Origin: Candidatus Brocadiaceae bacterium
Lineage (GTDB): Bacteria; Planctomycetota; Brocadiia; SM23-32
Direction of reading: 5' to 3'
Assembly: GCA_003551785.1 (NCBI GenBank)
Contig: PUNP01000548.1
Location: 1 to 17,875, forward strand
Length of the DNA: 17,875 bases
The translations under genes were made by a program, and so were the position numbers. The stretch's first letter is position 1. Each line of letters begins with the position of its first letter. Below the pieces are notes generated by a model. The model ran no database searches. It saw only the letters and a program-made list of their open reading frames with translations, and had not been told where the DNA came from. This document shows positions 7,457-14,502 of this stretch, piece after piece.

Positions 7457-9019
7457 TTAGCTGCCGTCTAAGTATTTTTTCAGGGTATTGGGCGATACAT
7501 GCAGTTTACGGGCTGTATCCGCCAGATTTCTGCCATTAACTTTATACGCATGTTGGGCATATTCTTGCTGTATTTCTTTGATGTCACGGATATCAGCAGC
7601 GGAAATCGGCAACATTGTATTATTGTTTTTCATTGAAATACAGTAACGCTTTTCTTCTTCAATAATTTTTTTGAGCGGCATCGAGAAGGTTTGTGCTCTT
7701 TTAAGAACCTTTTGCAGTTGTCTGACATTTCCAGGCCAGGAATAGGATTCAAGCGCTTTCTTGTCTTCTTTTTCCAAACTTTCATTGGGAAGAATCCATG
7801 CTGAATTTACCATTAAATGTTTGGCAATGTATGATATATCTTCGGGATGTTCACGGAGTGAAGGCACTCGTACACGCAAGACATCGAGCCTGTGGAAGAG
7901 GTCTTCTCGGAATTTCCCGTCTCTTACCATATCCGGCAGGTATCTGTTAGTGGCGGCTATTATGCGCACATCGACTTGGCGGACAGGCCTGTCACAGCCT
8001 ACAGGGGTAATCCATCCGTCCTCGATGACTCTAAGCAGCTTTCCCTGGACTTTCAGCGGCAGTTCGCCCAGCTCATCCAGAAAAAGCACTCCGCCGTCGG
8101 CAGCGACAAAAGCCCCTTCTCTGTCGCTTGAGGCCCCGGTAAAAGCCCCTTTCACATGTCCGAAAAGTGTCGAATTGGCGAGCGCTTCATTTCCCTCGAA
8201 AAATGCGCAGTTCACCGTATTTATTGGTTCCATCGTTCTCGGACCGGCTTCGTGAATTAATTTAGCAACATATTCTTTCCCGACACCGGAATCACCGGTA
8301 ATGACGACATGTTCATCGGCTTGAGCAATAATCTTTACCCTCTCTCGTAATTTTTCCATTACTTTAGAGTTGCCCCGCAAAGCATGTGCGTCGCCGTGGC
8401 GACGATATCTTTCCACAAGACGGATTTCCGATTCACCCGCGCTGTTATGAGATAAATTACGAATGATCCGGCGATAAGTTTTTTGGTCCTGGAATTTAAA
8501 ATACTGGCTTATAGCAGCAGCTATCAGGTCAATCCAAAATTTACGTTGTTGCGGACAATTCTTCATCGAACGCGGGAACTCAAGATTCGGGTCCATACAA
8601 GCTATTTCACATAACTCATTGGCCCATCCGATTGATGCTAAGTTAAGATATGTGAATACGGCGGCAGTATTGGTTTCTTTCGTCAGGAAAACCGGGGTGC
8701 AAAACTCTTCAAACCTTTCAAGGTGTCTGTCAAGATAACCGCGTCCGCATATCCAAAAGACGCTGATGTCATGCTTATGAAAATATTCCCTGCATTCATA
8801 CAGCATGTGCCAGTTATCTTTCACTCCGACTCCGCAGACATATATATCTGAAAGCTTATTCCCACGTTCTTTCATAACATCGAGCAGGCTCTCTCCTATA
8901 CGTTTAGCACTGGTTATAGTAAGAGAGGCGCGGGGATATTTTAGCAATACCGAAGCCGCCGCACAGGCGCCGTCGATTCCGTTATAAGTAAAAATCTGCA
9001 CCTCATGACCTTCCATCAT
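7457..9019 (-). CDS. Sigma54-dependent transcriptional activator with N-terminal degenerate DHH-like sensor domain
   Basis: A 520-residue enhancer-binding protein. The AAA+ domain (about 210-440) has Walker A GDSGVGKE at 242-249, an intact GAFTGA sigma54-contacting loop at 291-296, Walker B GGVLFLDE at 309-316, and the sensor/R-finger region FREDLFHRLDVLRVRVP. The C-terminus is a Fis-type HTH (NLADTARKLHVSPNTLKKYL, 498-517). Residues 1-180 are not a receiver, PAS or GAF domain. They follow the layout of DHH phosphoesterases: IFTYNGIDGACAAA matches the THND-DG-AAA motif I, SDIYVCGVG the motif II strand, and VFWICGRG the position of the DHH motif. The H, first D, motif II D and DHH are replaced, so catalysis is unlikely and ligand sensing is inferred. 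Two consecutive ATG codons (9017-9019 and 9014-9016) follow a GAGG site; either may be used. The AAA+/HTH assignment is firm, the DHH assignment moderate. Confidence 0.93.
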   Translation of the reverse strand: MMEGHEVQIFTYNGIDGACAAASVLLKYPRASLTITSAKRIGESLLDVMKERGNKLSDIYVCGVGVKDNWHMLYECREYFHKHDISVFWICGRGYLDRHLERFEEFCTPVFLTKETNTAAVFTYLNLASIGWANELCEIACMDPNLEFPRSMKNCPQQRKFWIDLIAAAISQYFKFQDQKTYRRIIRNLSHNSAGESEIRLVERYRRHGDAHALRGNSKVMEKLRERVKIIAQADEHVVITGDSGVGKEYVAKLIHEAGPRTMEPINTVNCAFFEGNEALANSTLFGHVKGAFTGASSDREGAFVAADGGVLFLDELGELPLKVQGKLLRVIEDGWITPVGCDRPVRQVDVRIIAATNRYLPDMVRDGKFREDLFHRLDVLRVRVPSLREHPEDISYIAKHLMVNSAWILPNESLEKEDKKALESYSWPGNVRQLQKVLKRAQTFSMPLKKIIEEEKRYCISMKNNNTMLPISAADIRDIKEIQQEYAQHAYKVNGRNLADTARKLHVSPNTLKKYLDGS

Positions 9020-9163
9020 AAAGCCTCACTAAAATCTGAAAATTTTAAAATCCCTTTTTTCGTGTCGGTAATTATCGAGCGGACAAATGGCTTGGTGCTT
9101 AGTTGCATAACTCGGGATAAGCTTCGGTTATTTCGTTTTTTTACCGCAGCCTTGCAATTTTTA

Positions 9164-9192
9164 ATTATAGCATACTCAATATTTGAGTTCAA
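9164..9192 (-). promoter_or_regulatory. Extended -10 sigma70 promoter of the sigma54 activator gene
   Basis: On the minus strand a perfect TATAAT (9164-9169) is preceded by TGC (extended -10) and, 17 bases upstream, by TTGAAC (9187-9192, 4 of 6). Predicted start is near 9157, leaving a leader of about 140 bases. The -35 and spacer lie within the tandem dyads at 9174-9209, so a bound protein there would block it. Confidence 0.7.
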
Positions 9193-9209
9193 GGACTCAA
9201 ATATTGAAC
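9174..9209. promoter_or_regulatory. Tandem operator / enhancer-like dyads in the activator control region
   Basis: Copy 1 (9174-9188) reads ACTCAA-TAT-TTGAGT, with perfect 6-base arms. Copy 2 (9195-9209) reads ACTCAA-ATA-TTGAAC, 4 of 6 symmetric. Centres are 21 bp apart, two helical turns, so dimers would sit on the same DNA face. Together they also form a 13-bp-arm inverted repeat (9176-9188 / 9195-9207). They cover the -35 and spacer of the activator promoter and lie about 150-180 bp upstream of the predicted sigma54 start, a usual distance for an enhancer. Binding by the neighbouring Fis-type HTH is inferred. Confidence 0.7.
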
Positions 9210-9329
9210 CTTTTTTTTGGTTTGGTTTGGCATTTTGAGGTGACCTACGGAAAATATATATCGCATTCATGTCTATATAGTCTTCAATAACAATCACTAA
9301 CAACTTGTGTCCGGGGTTTTATTGTTGTT

Positions 9330-9345
9330 TGGCATATTAGTTGCT
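9330..9345 (+). promoter_or_regulatory. Sigma54 (RpoN) -24/-12 promoter
   Basis: TGGCATATTAGTTGCT matches every specified position of the consensus TGGCAYRN4TTGCW, with GG at 9331-9332 and GC at 9343-9344 in correct spacing. The predicted start is about 9356. It lies beside a gene for a sigma54 activator and points towards the small gene at 9477. Confidence 0.82.
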
Positions 9346-9355
9346 TTTACATTCC

Positions 9356-9373
9356 ATGTAAGTCCTCAGTGAA
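9356..9373 (+). repeat. 18-bp repeated word, copy 1 (at the predicted sigma54 transcript start)
   Basis: ATGTAAGTCCTCAGTGAA, identical to 14686-14703. It begins at the base predicted to be the sigma54 transcription start. Confidence 0.75.
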
Positions 9374-9406
9374 GCATGTGTCATTCATTAATGTATGACA
9401 CATGCT
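9373..9406. repeat. 34-bp near-perfect palindrome in the sigma54 leader
   Basis: Arms GCATGTGTCAT (9374-9384) and ATGACACATGC (9395-9405) are perfect complements, extended by an outer A-T pair. The centre CATTAATG is itself palindromic; the only mismatch in 34 bases is one T/T pair (9385/9394). It begins about 17 bases after the predicted sigma54 start, so it could be an operator in DNA or a long hairpin in the RNA. No U-tract follows, so it is not a standard terminator. Confidence 0.8.
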
Positions 9407-9476
9407 GAAACTGACGTTTCCTGGGCAATGTGGTTTACTGAATATGTCGAATGTTTTAACTTTAATGGTGAGAAAA

Positions 9477-9686
9477 ATGAAACAGTTTACGGTTTATGCT
9501 AAAAGCGAGAAGGATGGAAAATGCAACGCAGTTTATATGGTCAACTTCGTCAACGACAGTGCTATCTGCTATCCACTGCAGCCCGGATGGAATGACGTCA
9601 GTGAGAAAGTAGAAAGCGGCATTAACAAACTGCACTTCGGAGAAAATAATGTCAACAGCCTATGGGCATGGCCGAAAAGGCAATAA
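9477..9686 (+). CDS. Unrecognised 69-residue small protein downstream of a sigma54 promoter
   Basis: The protein begins MKQFTVYAKSEKDGKC and ends SLWAWPKRQ. It has no signal peptide, membrane helix or metal motif that I can see; two Cys (residues 16 and 31) and three aromatic residues (two Trp) in the last third are its main features. The ATG at 9477 is chosen because GGTGAG (9467-9472) precedes it by four bases; the frame stays open upstream to 9402, but that part runs into the palindrome and lacks a ribosome site. The sigma54 promoter at 9330-9345 gives a leader of about 120 bases. I do not recognise the family. Coding status is supported by the ribosome site and promoter, not by homology. 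Confidence 0.6.
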   Translation: MKQFTVYAKSEKDGKCNAVYMVNFVNDSAICYPLQPGWNDVSEKVESGINKLHFGENNVNSLWAWPKRQ

Positions 9687-9691
9687 TCTGC

Positions 9692-9741
9692 ATTTCACGC
9701 TTTTTCAGTGGTGCATCTGTGGCAAATGTCAAACGCCGCCG
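9692..9741 (+). repeat. Intergenic direct repeat, copy A
   Basis: A 50-bp sequence beginning five bases after the stop of the small gene. It matches copy B (9948-9997) at 43 of 50 positions without gaps, offset exactly 256 bp. The core blocks TTTTCAGTGGTGC and GTGGCAAATGTCAAACGC are invariant. Confidence 0.85.
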
Positions 9742-9901
9742 CGCTTTTAAAAAAAAATGAATCCAGAGCCTGTTGCACAATTTTTCAAAATCACCATACT
9801 CTGCATGATGCAGGTCTTTAAGGTGTTATATGTTTTATGGTTCGGGTGAATGTTGTAATTTATTCAACAAGCTTCTCTTTCTGGGTTATCCCTTAATTCG
9901 T

Positions 9902-9930
9902 TTGCACCAGTAATGGAAATCTGTTATGTT
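9902..9930 (+). promoter_or_regulatory. Possible sigma70 promoter for the glycosidase-esterase pair
   Basis: TTGCAC (9902-9907) and TATGTT (9925-9930) are 17 bases apart, each 4 of 6 to consensus, with TGT before the -10. This is the best candidate in the gap but weak. Confidence 0.35.
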
Positions 9931-9947
9931 AAATATTTAGACCGCTT

Positions 9948-9997
9948 ATTTCACTCGTTTTCAGTGGTGCGTAAGTGGCAAATGTCAAACGCTGCTG
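9948..9997 (+). repeat. Intergenic direct repeat, copy B
   Basis: Second copy of the 50-bp element, ending 69 bases before the start codon at 10067. Substitutions relative to copy A lie in two short patches and at two third-type positions (CGCCGCCG versus CGCTGCTG), while the core blocks are kept. Confidence 0.85.
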
Positions 9998-10066
9998 TAT
10001 TCGTATACTGCAAAGGCTTTATTTCAATTTAATTCCACTTTTTTCCCATTTTTTAAGGAGGAGAAG

Positions 10067-12337
10067 ATGTTTAATTGCAAGTCAGGATTTTTTTCGTCTG
10101 TTGGTTTGAGGTTGGTATTAGCTTTTCTTTTTACGTTCGGATTTTGCCAGGCAGCAGATGCTTTAATGCTTGTCGAGACGAATGAACCACGCGCGGCGAT
10201 TTTGCTGCCGGAAGACCCGGGTGAACAGATCGAACTTGCGGCAAGTGAGCTGGTTGAACATCTGAGTTTGATGAGCGGAGCGGAATTGCCTCTGATTCGC
10301 AATGGCGAGTCCCCTGATGACCTGTTGCCGATTCGTCTTGGTGAAGTTGCCGACTCCGGGCTTGAAGATGCCGTGCTTGAGGTCGGTGACAATCCATCGG
10401 CTTTTGCGCTGTTCGTCAAGGAGGATGGTGTGGATATCCGCGGTCTTTCCGATGAAGGCACACTTTTCGGTGTCTATGAACTCCTTGAGCAACTCGGCGT
10501 GAGATGGTATATGCCCGGTGAACTCGGACGTGTGGTTCCTGAAAACTCCACCGTTCGCCTGGAACACCAGGAGACTATCCAGGTACCTTCGATGGATTAT
10601 CGCCGTCTTCAGGCCGTCCCGGGGGAAGGATGGGTTCAGCGTGTGAGATTCGGAGGCGAACCTCGTTCCACGGGTGCACACGGATTGCCGGGTGATCCGC
10701 CCGCAGGAAATGCCGGGCGCCAGGAATGCCTTTCAGGATACTATGCAGAAGGGGCTCTTGAAGCTGTCGTAGGGGCAATCAGAGAACGCTACGAACCTAC
10801 CGATGAGATGTTTTATGTTGGTATGGGACCTCACGACGGTGGTGGATACTGCCAGTGTGATGGATGTTTGGAATTGGATCAGGGCGTTTTCGATCCGCTT
10901 TATGGCGATGAGTCGATGACTGATCGCTATATTTGGTTTTTCAACCAGGTACTTGACGAGCTGGACGATGACTATCCTGAAATGCATATCGTATGGTATG
11001 TTTACGCCCAGCACATGATGCCCCCCGCGATCGAGCCGAACCCGCGCATTGTGGGTGTTTTTGCACCGATTTCGATCGACCGCATCCGCTCTATGGATAA
11101 TCCCATGAGCCCGGATCGCCACATTCTCCGCTGGGTGGTGGATGAGTGGAGCGCAACAAATCCTAATGAGATGTATTATCGGGGATATTATAACAACCTT
11201 GCCTGTGTTCAGCTTCCCAAGACGCAGATCGATCGTGTTAAAAACGAAATACCCGAACTCCATGCGAAAGGCATCAATGTAATGCGCGTTGAGGTTATCC
11301 GACAATCATGGGCGACCGATCCACTGACGCTGTATCTGGCCTCACGAATGATGTGGGATGTGGAAACCGACGTTGAGGCTGTTCTTGACGAGTTCTATGG
11401 GAAGTTTTACGGTCCCGCTGAAGAACCGATGCGTCGCTATCATGAAGGGCTTGAGGCGGCTTTCCGTGATACTCCCTATTTCACCGGCTCAACCTATGTT
11501 TATTTTCCCATCTTCATGGATCACCCCCAACGCGATATTTTAAGAGGGTATCTGGAAGAAGCTGTTGAAGCGACGGATGAGGACGGGATATATGGCGAAC
11601 GTGTGTGGGCTATCAGAAAAGCTTATGAGCGTATGGACTTGTTTCTTGATATGATCCTGGCGCGCAACCGTCACGATTTCGAAAGTGCATACGAGAAAAA
11701 GGTGGCCTACGGGGAGGTGACGGAAGAATTGATCGATTATGAACTTGCACCCGGACACAGGCTTGTGCATCAAAGCCGGGCATATTTCAACCGATTCTTC
11801 CGTTCGGCGATTGTTGATGCACATCATCGAACAGTAGAAATAGGCGAGCTCGTGGCGCCTTTGCAGGATGAGTGGGATTTCTTAATCGATACCGCCGAGA
11901 TCGGCGAAATAGCCGGTTATCAACGCCCGGGAGAACTCGGTGGGAATTGGCAGCCTATGAAAACCAGTTCAAGAAGCTGGTCCGATCAGGGACTCCACTA
12001 TTATAAAGGCGTTGCCTGGTACCGACAGGAGGTTACGATCCCCGAAGAATTCGACGGCAATACGATTTACCTCTGGTTCGGTGGTGTGGACAATGCAGCG
12101 AAAGTCTGGGTCAATGGTGAACTTCTGGGAACAAACCGTGAACCTCTCCACGGACTCCCCGGTGTCGCAGGCACATTTTTCCCGTTTGAGTTTCTGGCAA
12201 CCGATGCAGTGCGTTTCGGTGAAAGCAATACAGTCGTAGTTAAAGTTACTAATGACCGGCTTGCTGAACTCGGCACAGGCGGACTCGTGGCTCCTGTAAT
12301 GTTCTGGACGCCACATGATCCGGACTGGCGCCCTTGA
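10067..12337 (+). CDS. Secreted DUF4838-type glycoside hydrolase-like protein with C-terminal GH2-like carbohydrate-binding domain
   Basis: A 756-residue exported protein. A hydrophobic signal peptide covers about residues 1-31, with cleavage expected near QAADA. Residues about 35-160 resemble the alpha/beta domain that precedes GH20 and GH67 catalytic barrels (ELAASELVEHLSLMSGAELPL ... GTLFGVYELLEQLGVRWYMPGE). The middle, about 225-500, looks like DUF4838, including FYVGMGPHDGGGYCQCDGC with a CxCxxC cluster near 262. The last 135 residues (GVAWYRQEVTIPEEF ... VDNAAKVWVNGELLG) are a jelly-roll typical of GH2 sugar-binding domains. Similar proteins are abundant in polysaccharide-degrading PVC and Bacteroidetes bacteria; the substrate is unknown. 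AAGGAGGAG at 10055-10063 fixes the start. The gene is followed after 38 bases by an esterase-like gene, suggesting a polysaccharide-processing pair. Confidence 0.8.
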   Translation: MFNCKSGFFSSVGLRLVLAFLFTFGFCQAADALMLVETNEPRAAILLPEDPGEQIELAASELVEHLSLMSGAELPLIRNGESPDDLLPIRLGEVADSGLEDAVLEVGDNPSAFALFVKEDGVDIRGLSDEGTLFGVYELLEQLGVRWYMPGELGRVVPENSTVRLEHQETIQVPSMDYRRLQAVPGEGWVQRVRFGGEPRSTGAHGLPGDPPAGNAGRQECLSGYYAEGALEAVVGAIRERYEPTDEMFYVGMGPHDGGGYCQCDGCLELDQGVFDPLYGDESMTDRYIWFFNQVLDELDDDYPEMHIVWYVYAQHMMPPAIEPNPRIVGVFAPISIDRIRSMDNPMSPDRHILRWVVDEWSATNPNEMYYRGYYNNLACVQLPKTQIDRVKNEIPELHAKGINVMRVEVIRQSWATDPLTLYLASRMMWDVETDVEAVLDEFYGKFYGPAEEPMRRYHEGLEAAFRDTPYFTGSTYVYFPIFMDHPQRDILRGYLEEAVEATDEDGIYGERVWAIRKAYERMDLFLDMILARNRHDFESAYEKKVAYGEVTEELIDYELAPGHRLVHQSRAYFNRFFRSAIVDAHHRTVEIGELVAPLQDEWDFLIDTAEIGEIAGYQRPGELGGNWQPMKTSSRSWSDQGLHYYKGVAWYRQEVTIPEEFDGNTIYLWFGGVDNAAKVWVNGELLGTNREPLHGLPGVAGTFFPFEFLATDAVRFGESNTVVVKVTNDRLAELGTGGLVAPVMFWTPHDPDWRP

Positions 12338-12362
12338 GAACATCGTATTATCAACAAAAATC

Positions 12363-12369
12363 AGGAGAA
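12363..12369 (+). promoter_or_regulatory. Ribosome binding site fixing a TTG start of the esterase gene
   Basis: AGGAGAA lies eight bases (counting from AGGAG) before TTG at 12376. The more upstream in-frame TTG at 12334 has no such site and would overlap the preceding stop codon. Confidence 0.6.
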
Positions 12370-12375
12370 TTTACT

Positions 12376-14397
12376 TTGTCCACAAAAATCAGTGATATTG
12401 TGCCCTACGGGCATATGGTACAGGAGTATTATGTTTCCAATATCCGTTCACTATCCGCTCAACGCGCGAAAAAACGTGCTGAAGTCCAAACCCCCGAGCA
12501 AGCCGGAGCATTGGTAAATAATGTTCGTAACCGTGTGCTCAAATGCTTCGGCCCGCTCCCAGAGCGGACCGCGTTGAATGAAAGGATAACCGGAGTACTG
12601 CAACGAGATAGTTTCCGGATCGAGAAGCTCATCTTTGAAAGCCGTCCCAATTTTCCCGTGACCGCCAATTTGTATATACCTGATGGGGCCGACGGCAATC
12701 CCGGAATTATTGGTGCCTGCGGCCACTCTTCGTTAGCCAAGGGCTCAAAGGTGTATCAGAGTTTCGCCCAGGCGCTGGCCCTCAAAGGGTTCGTCGTTTT
12801 ATTATACGACCCGTTGGGCCAGGGGGAGCGTAAACAGTATGCCGATATGCCCTACCCGGAAGTCGCGCAAGGGGGCACGCGTGAACACAATAAACTAGGC
12901 AATGTTATGCAATTATGTGGCGATTTTTTGGGAACATGGCGCGCCTGGGATGGAATACGGGCTCTGGATTATCTGCTGGCCCGTCCGGAAGTGGATCAAT
13001 CACGTATTGGTGTGACCGGCAACTCAGGAGGAGGAACTCTGACCTGTTATCTCAATGCTCTCGAAGAGCGGTTCACCATGGCGGCTCCGAGCTGTTTTGT
13101 AACAACCTATCGGCATAATATTGAGAATGAAGAGGCGCAGGATTCGGAGCAAAACCCCCCGGGATTCCTTGCCGAGGGACTTGATATGGCCGACTTTTTT
13201 ATTGCGCGGGCACCACGTCCTACTATCTTGTTGGGACAAGATAACGATTTCTTCGACAAGCGCGGACTCGAGGAGTCCTATCGTGAAATTCAGAAAATAT
13301 ACCGTCTTCTCGGCGCTGAAAAAAATGTGGAACAATTTGTAGGACCTGACAGTCACGGATACCACCAGGCTAATCGGGAGGCTATGTATGGCTTTTTCTG
13401 TGCCCGGGCGGGACTGAATGCACCTGCTGAAGAGCCGCAGCTGGCGCTTGAAAACGAAGCCGCACTGAATTGTACCGAAAGCGGTCAGGTGATAAGTGAA
13501 AAGAAACCACCGAAACGGGTTTACCAATTCACAGCCGAAAAGGCAAGAGCACTGAAGACGCAGCGCAGATGCCCGAACAGGGAATTTTTGATCGCTCTTG
13601 CTGCTGATGCCCTGGCGTTGGGCGGCGACGGCTCTGTACCCTACCATCGTGTTTTGAGGCCCGACCGTGATCCGGCGGAAAATACTGTTCTGAGCCGGTA
13701 TGCGGTGGAAACCGAGCCCGGGATAAGTTCTATCTTGTTTCAATTCGGGACGAAGCCGGCTTTCTCTATTCACGGCGCCGGTACGGTCCGGCTCTATGTG
13801 CCCCACCTTGGCACCCGGTATGATTATCGGGAAGGTATCATACCGCGCAGTTCCTCTGAAACGGCCCTCTTTTCACTTGATACGCGTGGCTCCGGTGAGG
13901 CCCGACCGCTGACCTGCGGGTTGGAAGAAGATTTTTTCGCTCCTTACGATTCTGATTATATGTATGCCTGTATAGGCAGTTTTTTAAAAGCCCCGTACCT
14001 GGGCGGGGCCGTACATGATGTGCTGGACACCCTTCGACTGCTTCAGGCGCACGGAGTTGATGGTATTGAACTTGAAGGTCGCGGACTCGGTGCAGTGAAA
14101 TCCGCCTTTGCAGGATTGCTGGCGGGCGATATGGTCAAATCCGTACGATTGTACAACCCGCTTTTATCCTATCATGAACTGACACAGGCACCGTTCTATC
14201 GCTGGCCGTTCTCTACTTTCATACCGGGGGTATTAGAAAAATTTGATCTGCCTGATATCTACCATGCACTGGAGGGAAAACTGGAATTGATAGATCCATG
14301 GAATGCTGAAATGGAAGATTGGGATGAAATGCAGCTGCGTGAACATGCTCGTTCGATCGGAATACCTGAAGCTGCGATAAGGACTTCCCGCAGTTGA
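12376..14397 (+). CDS. Acetyl-xylan-esterase-like alpha/beta hydrolase with a second, degenerate hydrolase domain
   Basis: A 673-residue protein, assuming the TTG start at 12376. The first half is an alpha/beta hydrolase of the acetyl xylan esterase / dienelactone hydrolase type: the oxyanion-region strand IIGACGHSS, nucleophile elbow GVTGNSGGG with Ser217, a likely catalytic Asp in GQDNDFFD (289-294), and His327 in SHGYHQANREAMYGFF. The second half (about 380-673) follows the same strand-helix order, but its elbow reads GRGLG (568-572), with Gly where the Ser should be, so it is probably non-catalytic. No signal peptide is seen, suggesting cytoplasmic action on imported, acylated sugars. It follows the secreted DUF4838 gene by 38 bases and is likely co-transcribed. 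Exact substrate unknown. Confidence 0.82.
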   Translation: MSTKISDIVPYGHMVQEYYVSNIRSLSAQRAKKRAEVQTPEQAGALVNNVRNRVLKCFGPLPERTALNERITGVLQRDSFRIEKLIFESRPNFPVTANLYIPDGADGNPGIIGACGHSSLAKGSKVYQSFAQALALKGFVVLLYDPLGQGERKQYADMPYPEVAQGGTREHNKLGNVMQLCGDFLGTWRAWDGIRALDYLLARPEVDQSRIGVTGNSGGGTLTCYLNALEERFTMAAPSCFVTTYRHNIENEEAQDSEQNPPGFLAEGLDMADFFIARAPRPTILLGQDNDFFDKRGLEESYREIQKIYRLLGAEKNVEQFVGPDSHGYHQANREAMYGFFCARAGLNAPAEEPQLALENEAALNCTESGQVISEKKPPKRVYQFTAEKARALKTQRRCPNREFLIALAADALALGGDGSVPYHRVLRPDRDPAENTVLSRYAVETEPGISSILFQFGTKPAFSIHGAGTVRLYVPHLGTRYDYREGIIPRSSSETALFSLDTRGSGEARPLTCGLEEDFFAPYDSDYMYACIGSFLKAPYLGGAVHDVLDTLRLLQAHGVDGIELEGRGLGAVKSAFAGLLAGDMVKSVRLYNPLLSYHELTQAPFYRWPFSTFIPGVLEKFDLPDIYHALEGKLELIDPWNAEMEDWDEMQLREHARSIGIPEAAIRTSRS

Positions 14398-14502
14398 ATT
14401 CACATCTCCAAGCTATTGAGCAACGATAGGTCCTGGTGTCTTCAGAATGTTTTCAGGTGTACAGAAAAAAGTTTTTCCTGGTCGTAAATTTAACAGCTAG
14501 AA

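Larger units (their letters stand above)
9687..10066. other. 380-base intergenic region upstream of the glycosidase gene
   Basis: No open frame of note. It contains repeats A and B and a weak promoter candidate at 9902-9930. I see no terminator with a GC stem and U-tract after the small gene, so sigma54-driven transcripts might continue towards 10067. Confidence 0.6.

Noticed and set aside
9016..9303. 95-codon minus-strand frame (TTG start) ending with an ATGA overlap at the activator start.
   Set aside because: The strongest promoter for the activator (9164-9192) starts transcription inside this frame, there is no ribosome site, and the product is low-complexity K/N-rich. It also runs through the tandem dyads. 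It is more likely control DNA than a gene.
9692..9997. The two 50-bp repeats as the beginning of a CRISPR array.
   Set aside because: Only two imperfect copies with a 206-base gap, no short regular spacers and no cas genes.
12334..12375. Longer N-terminus of the esterase from TTG at 12334.
   Set aside because: It overlaps the stop of the previous gene and has no ribosome site, while TTG 12376 follows AGGAGAA.
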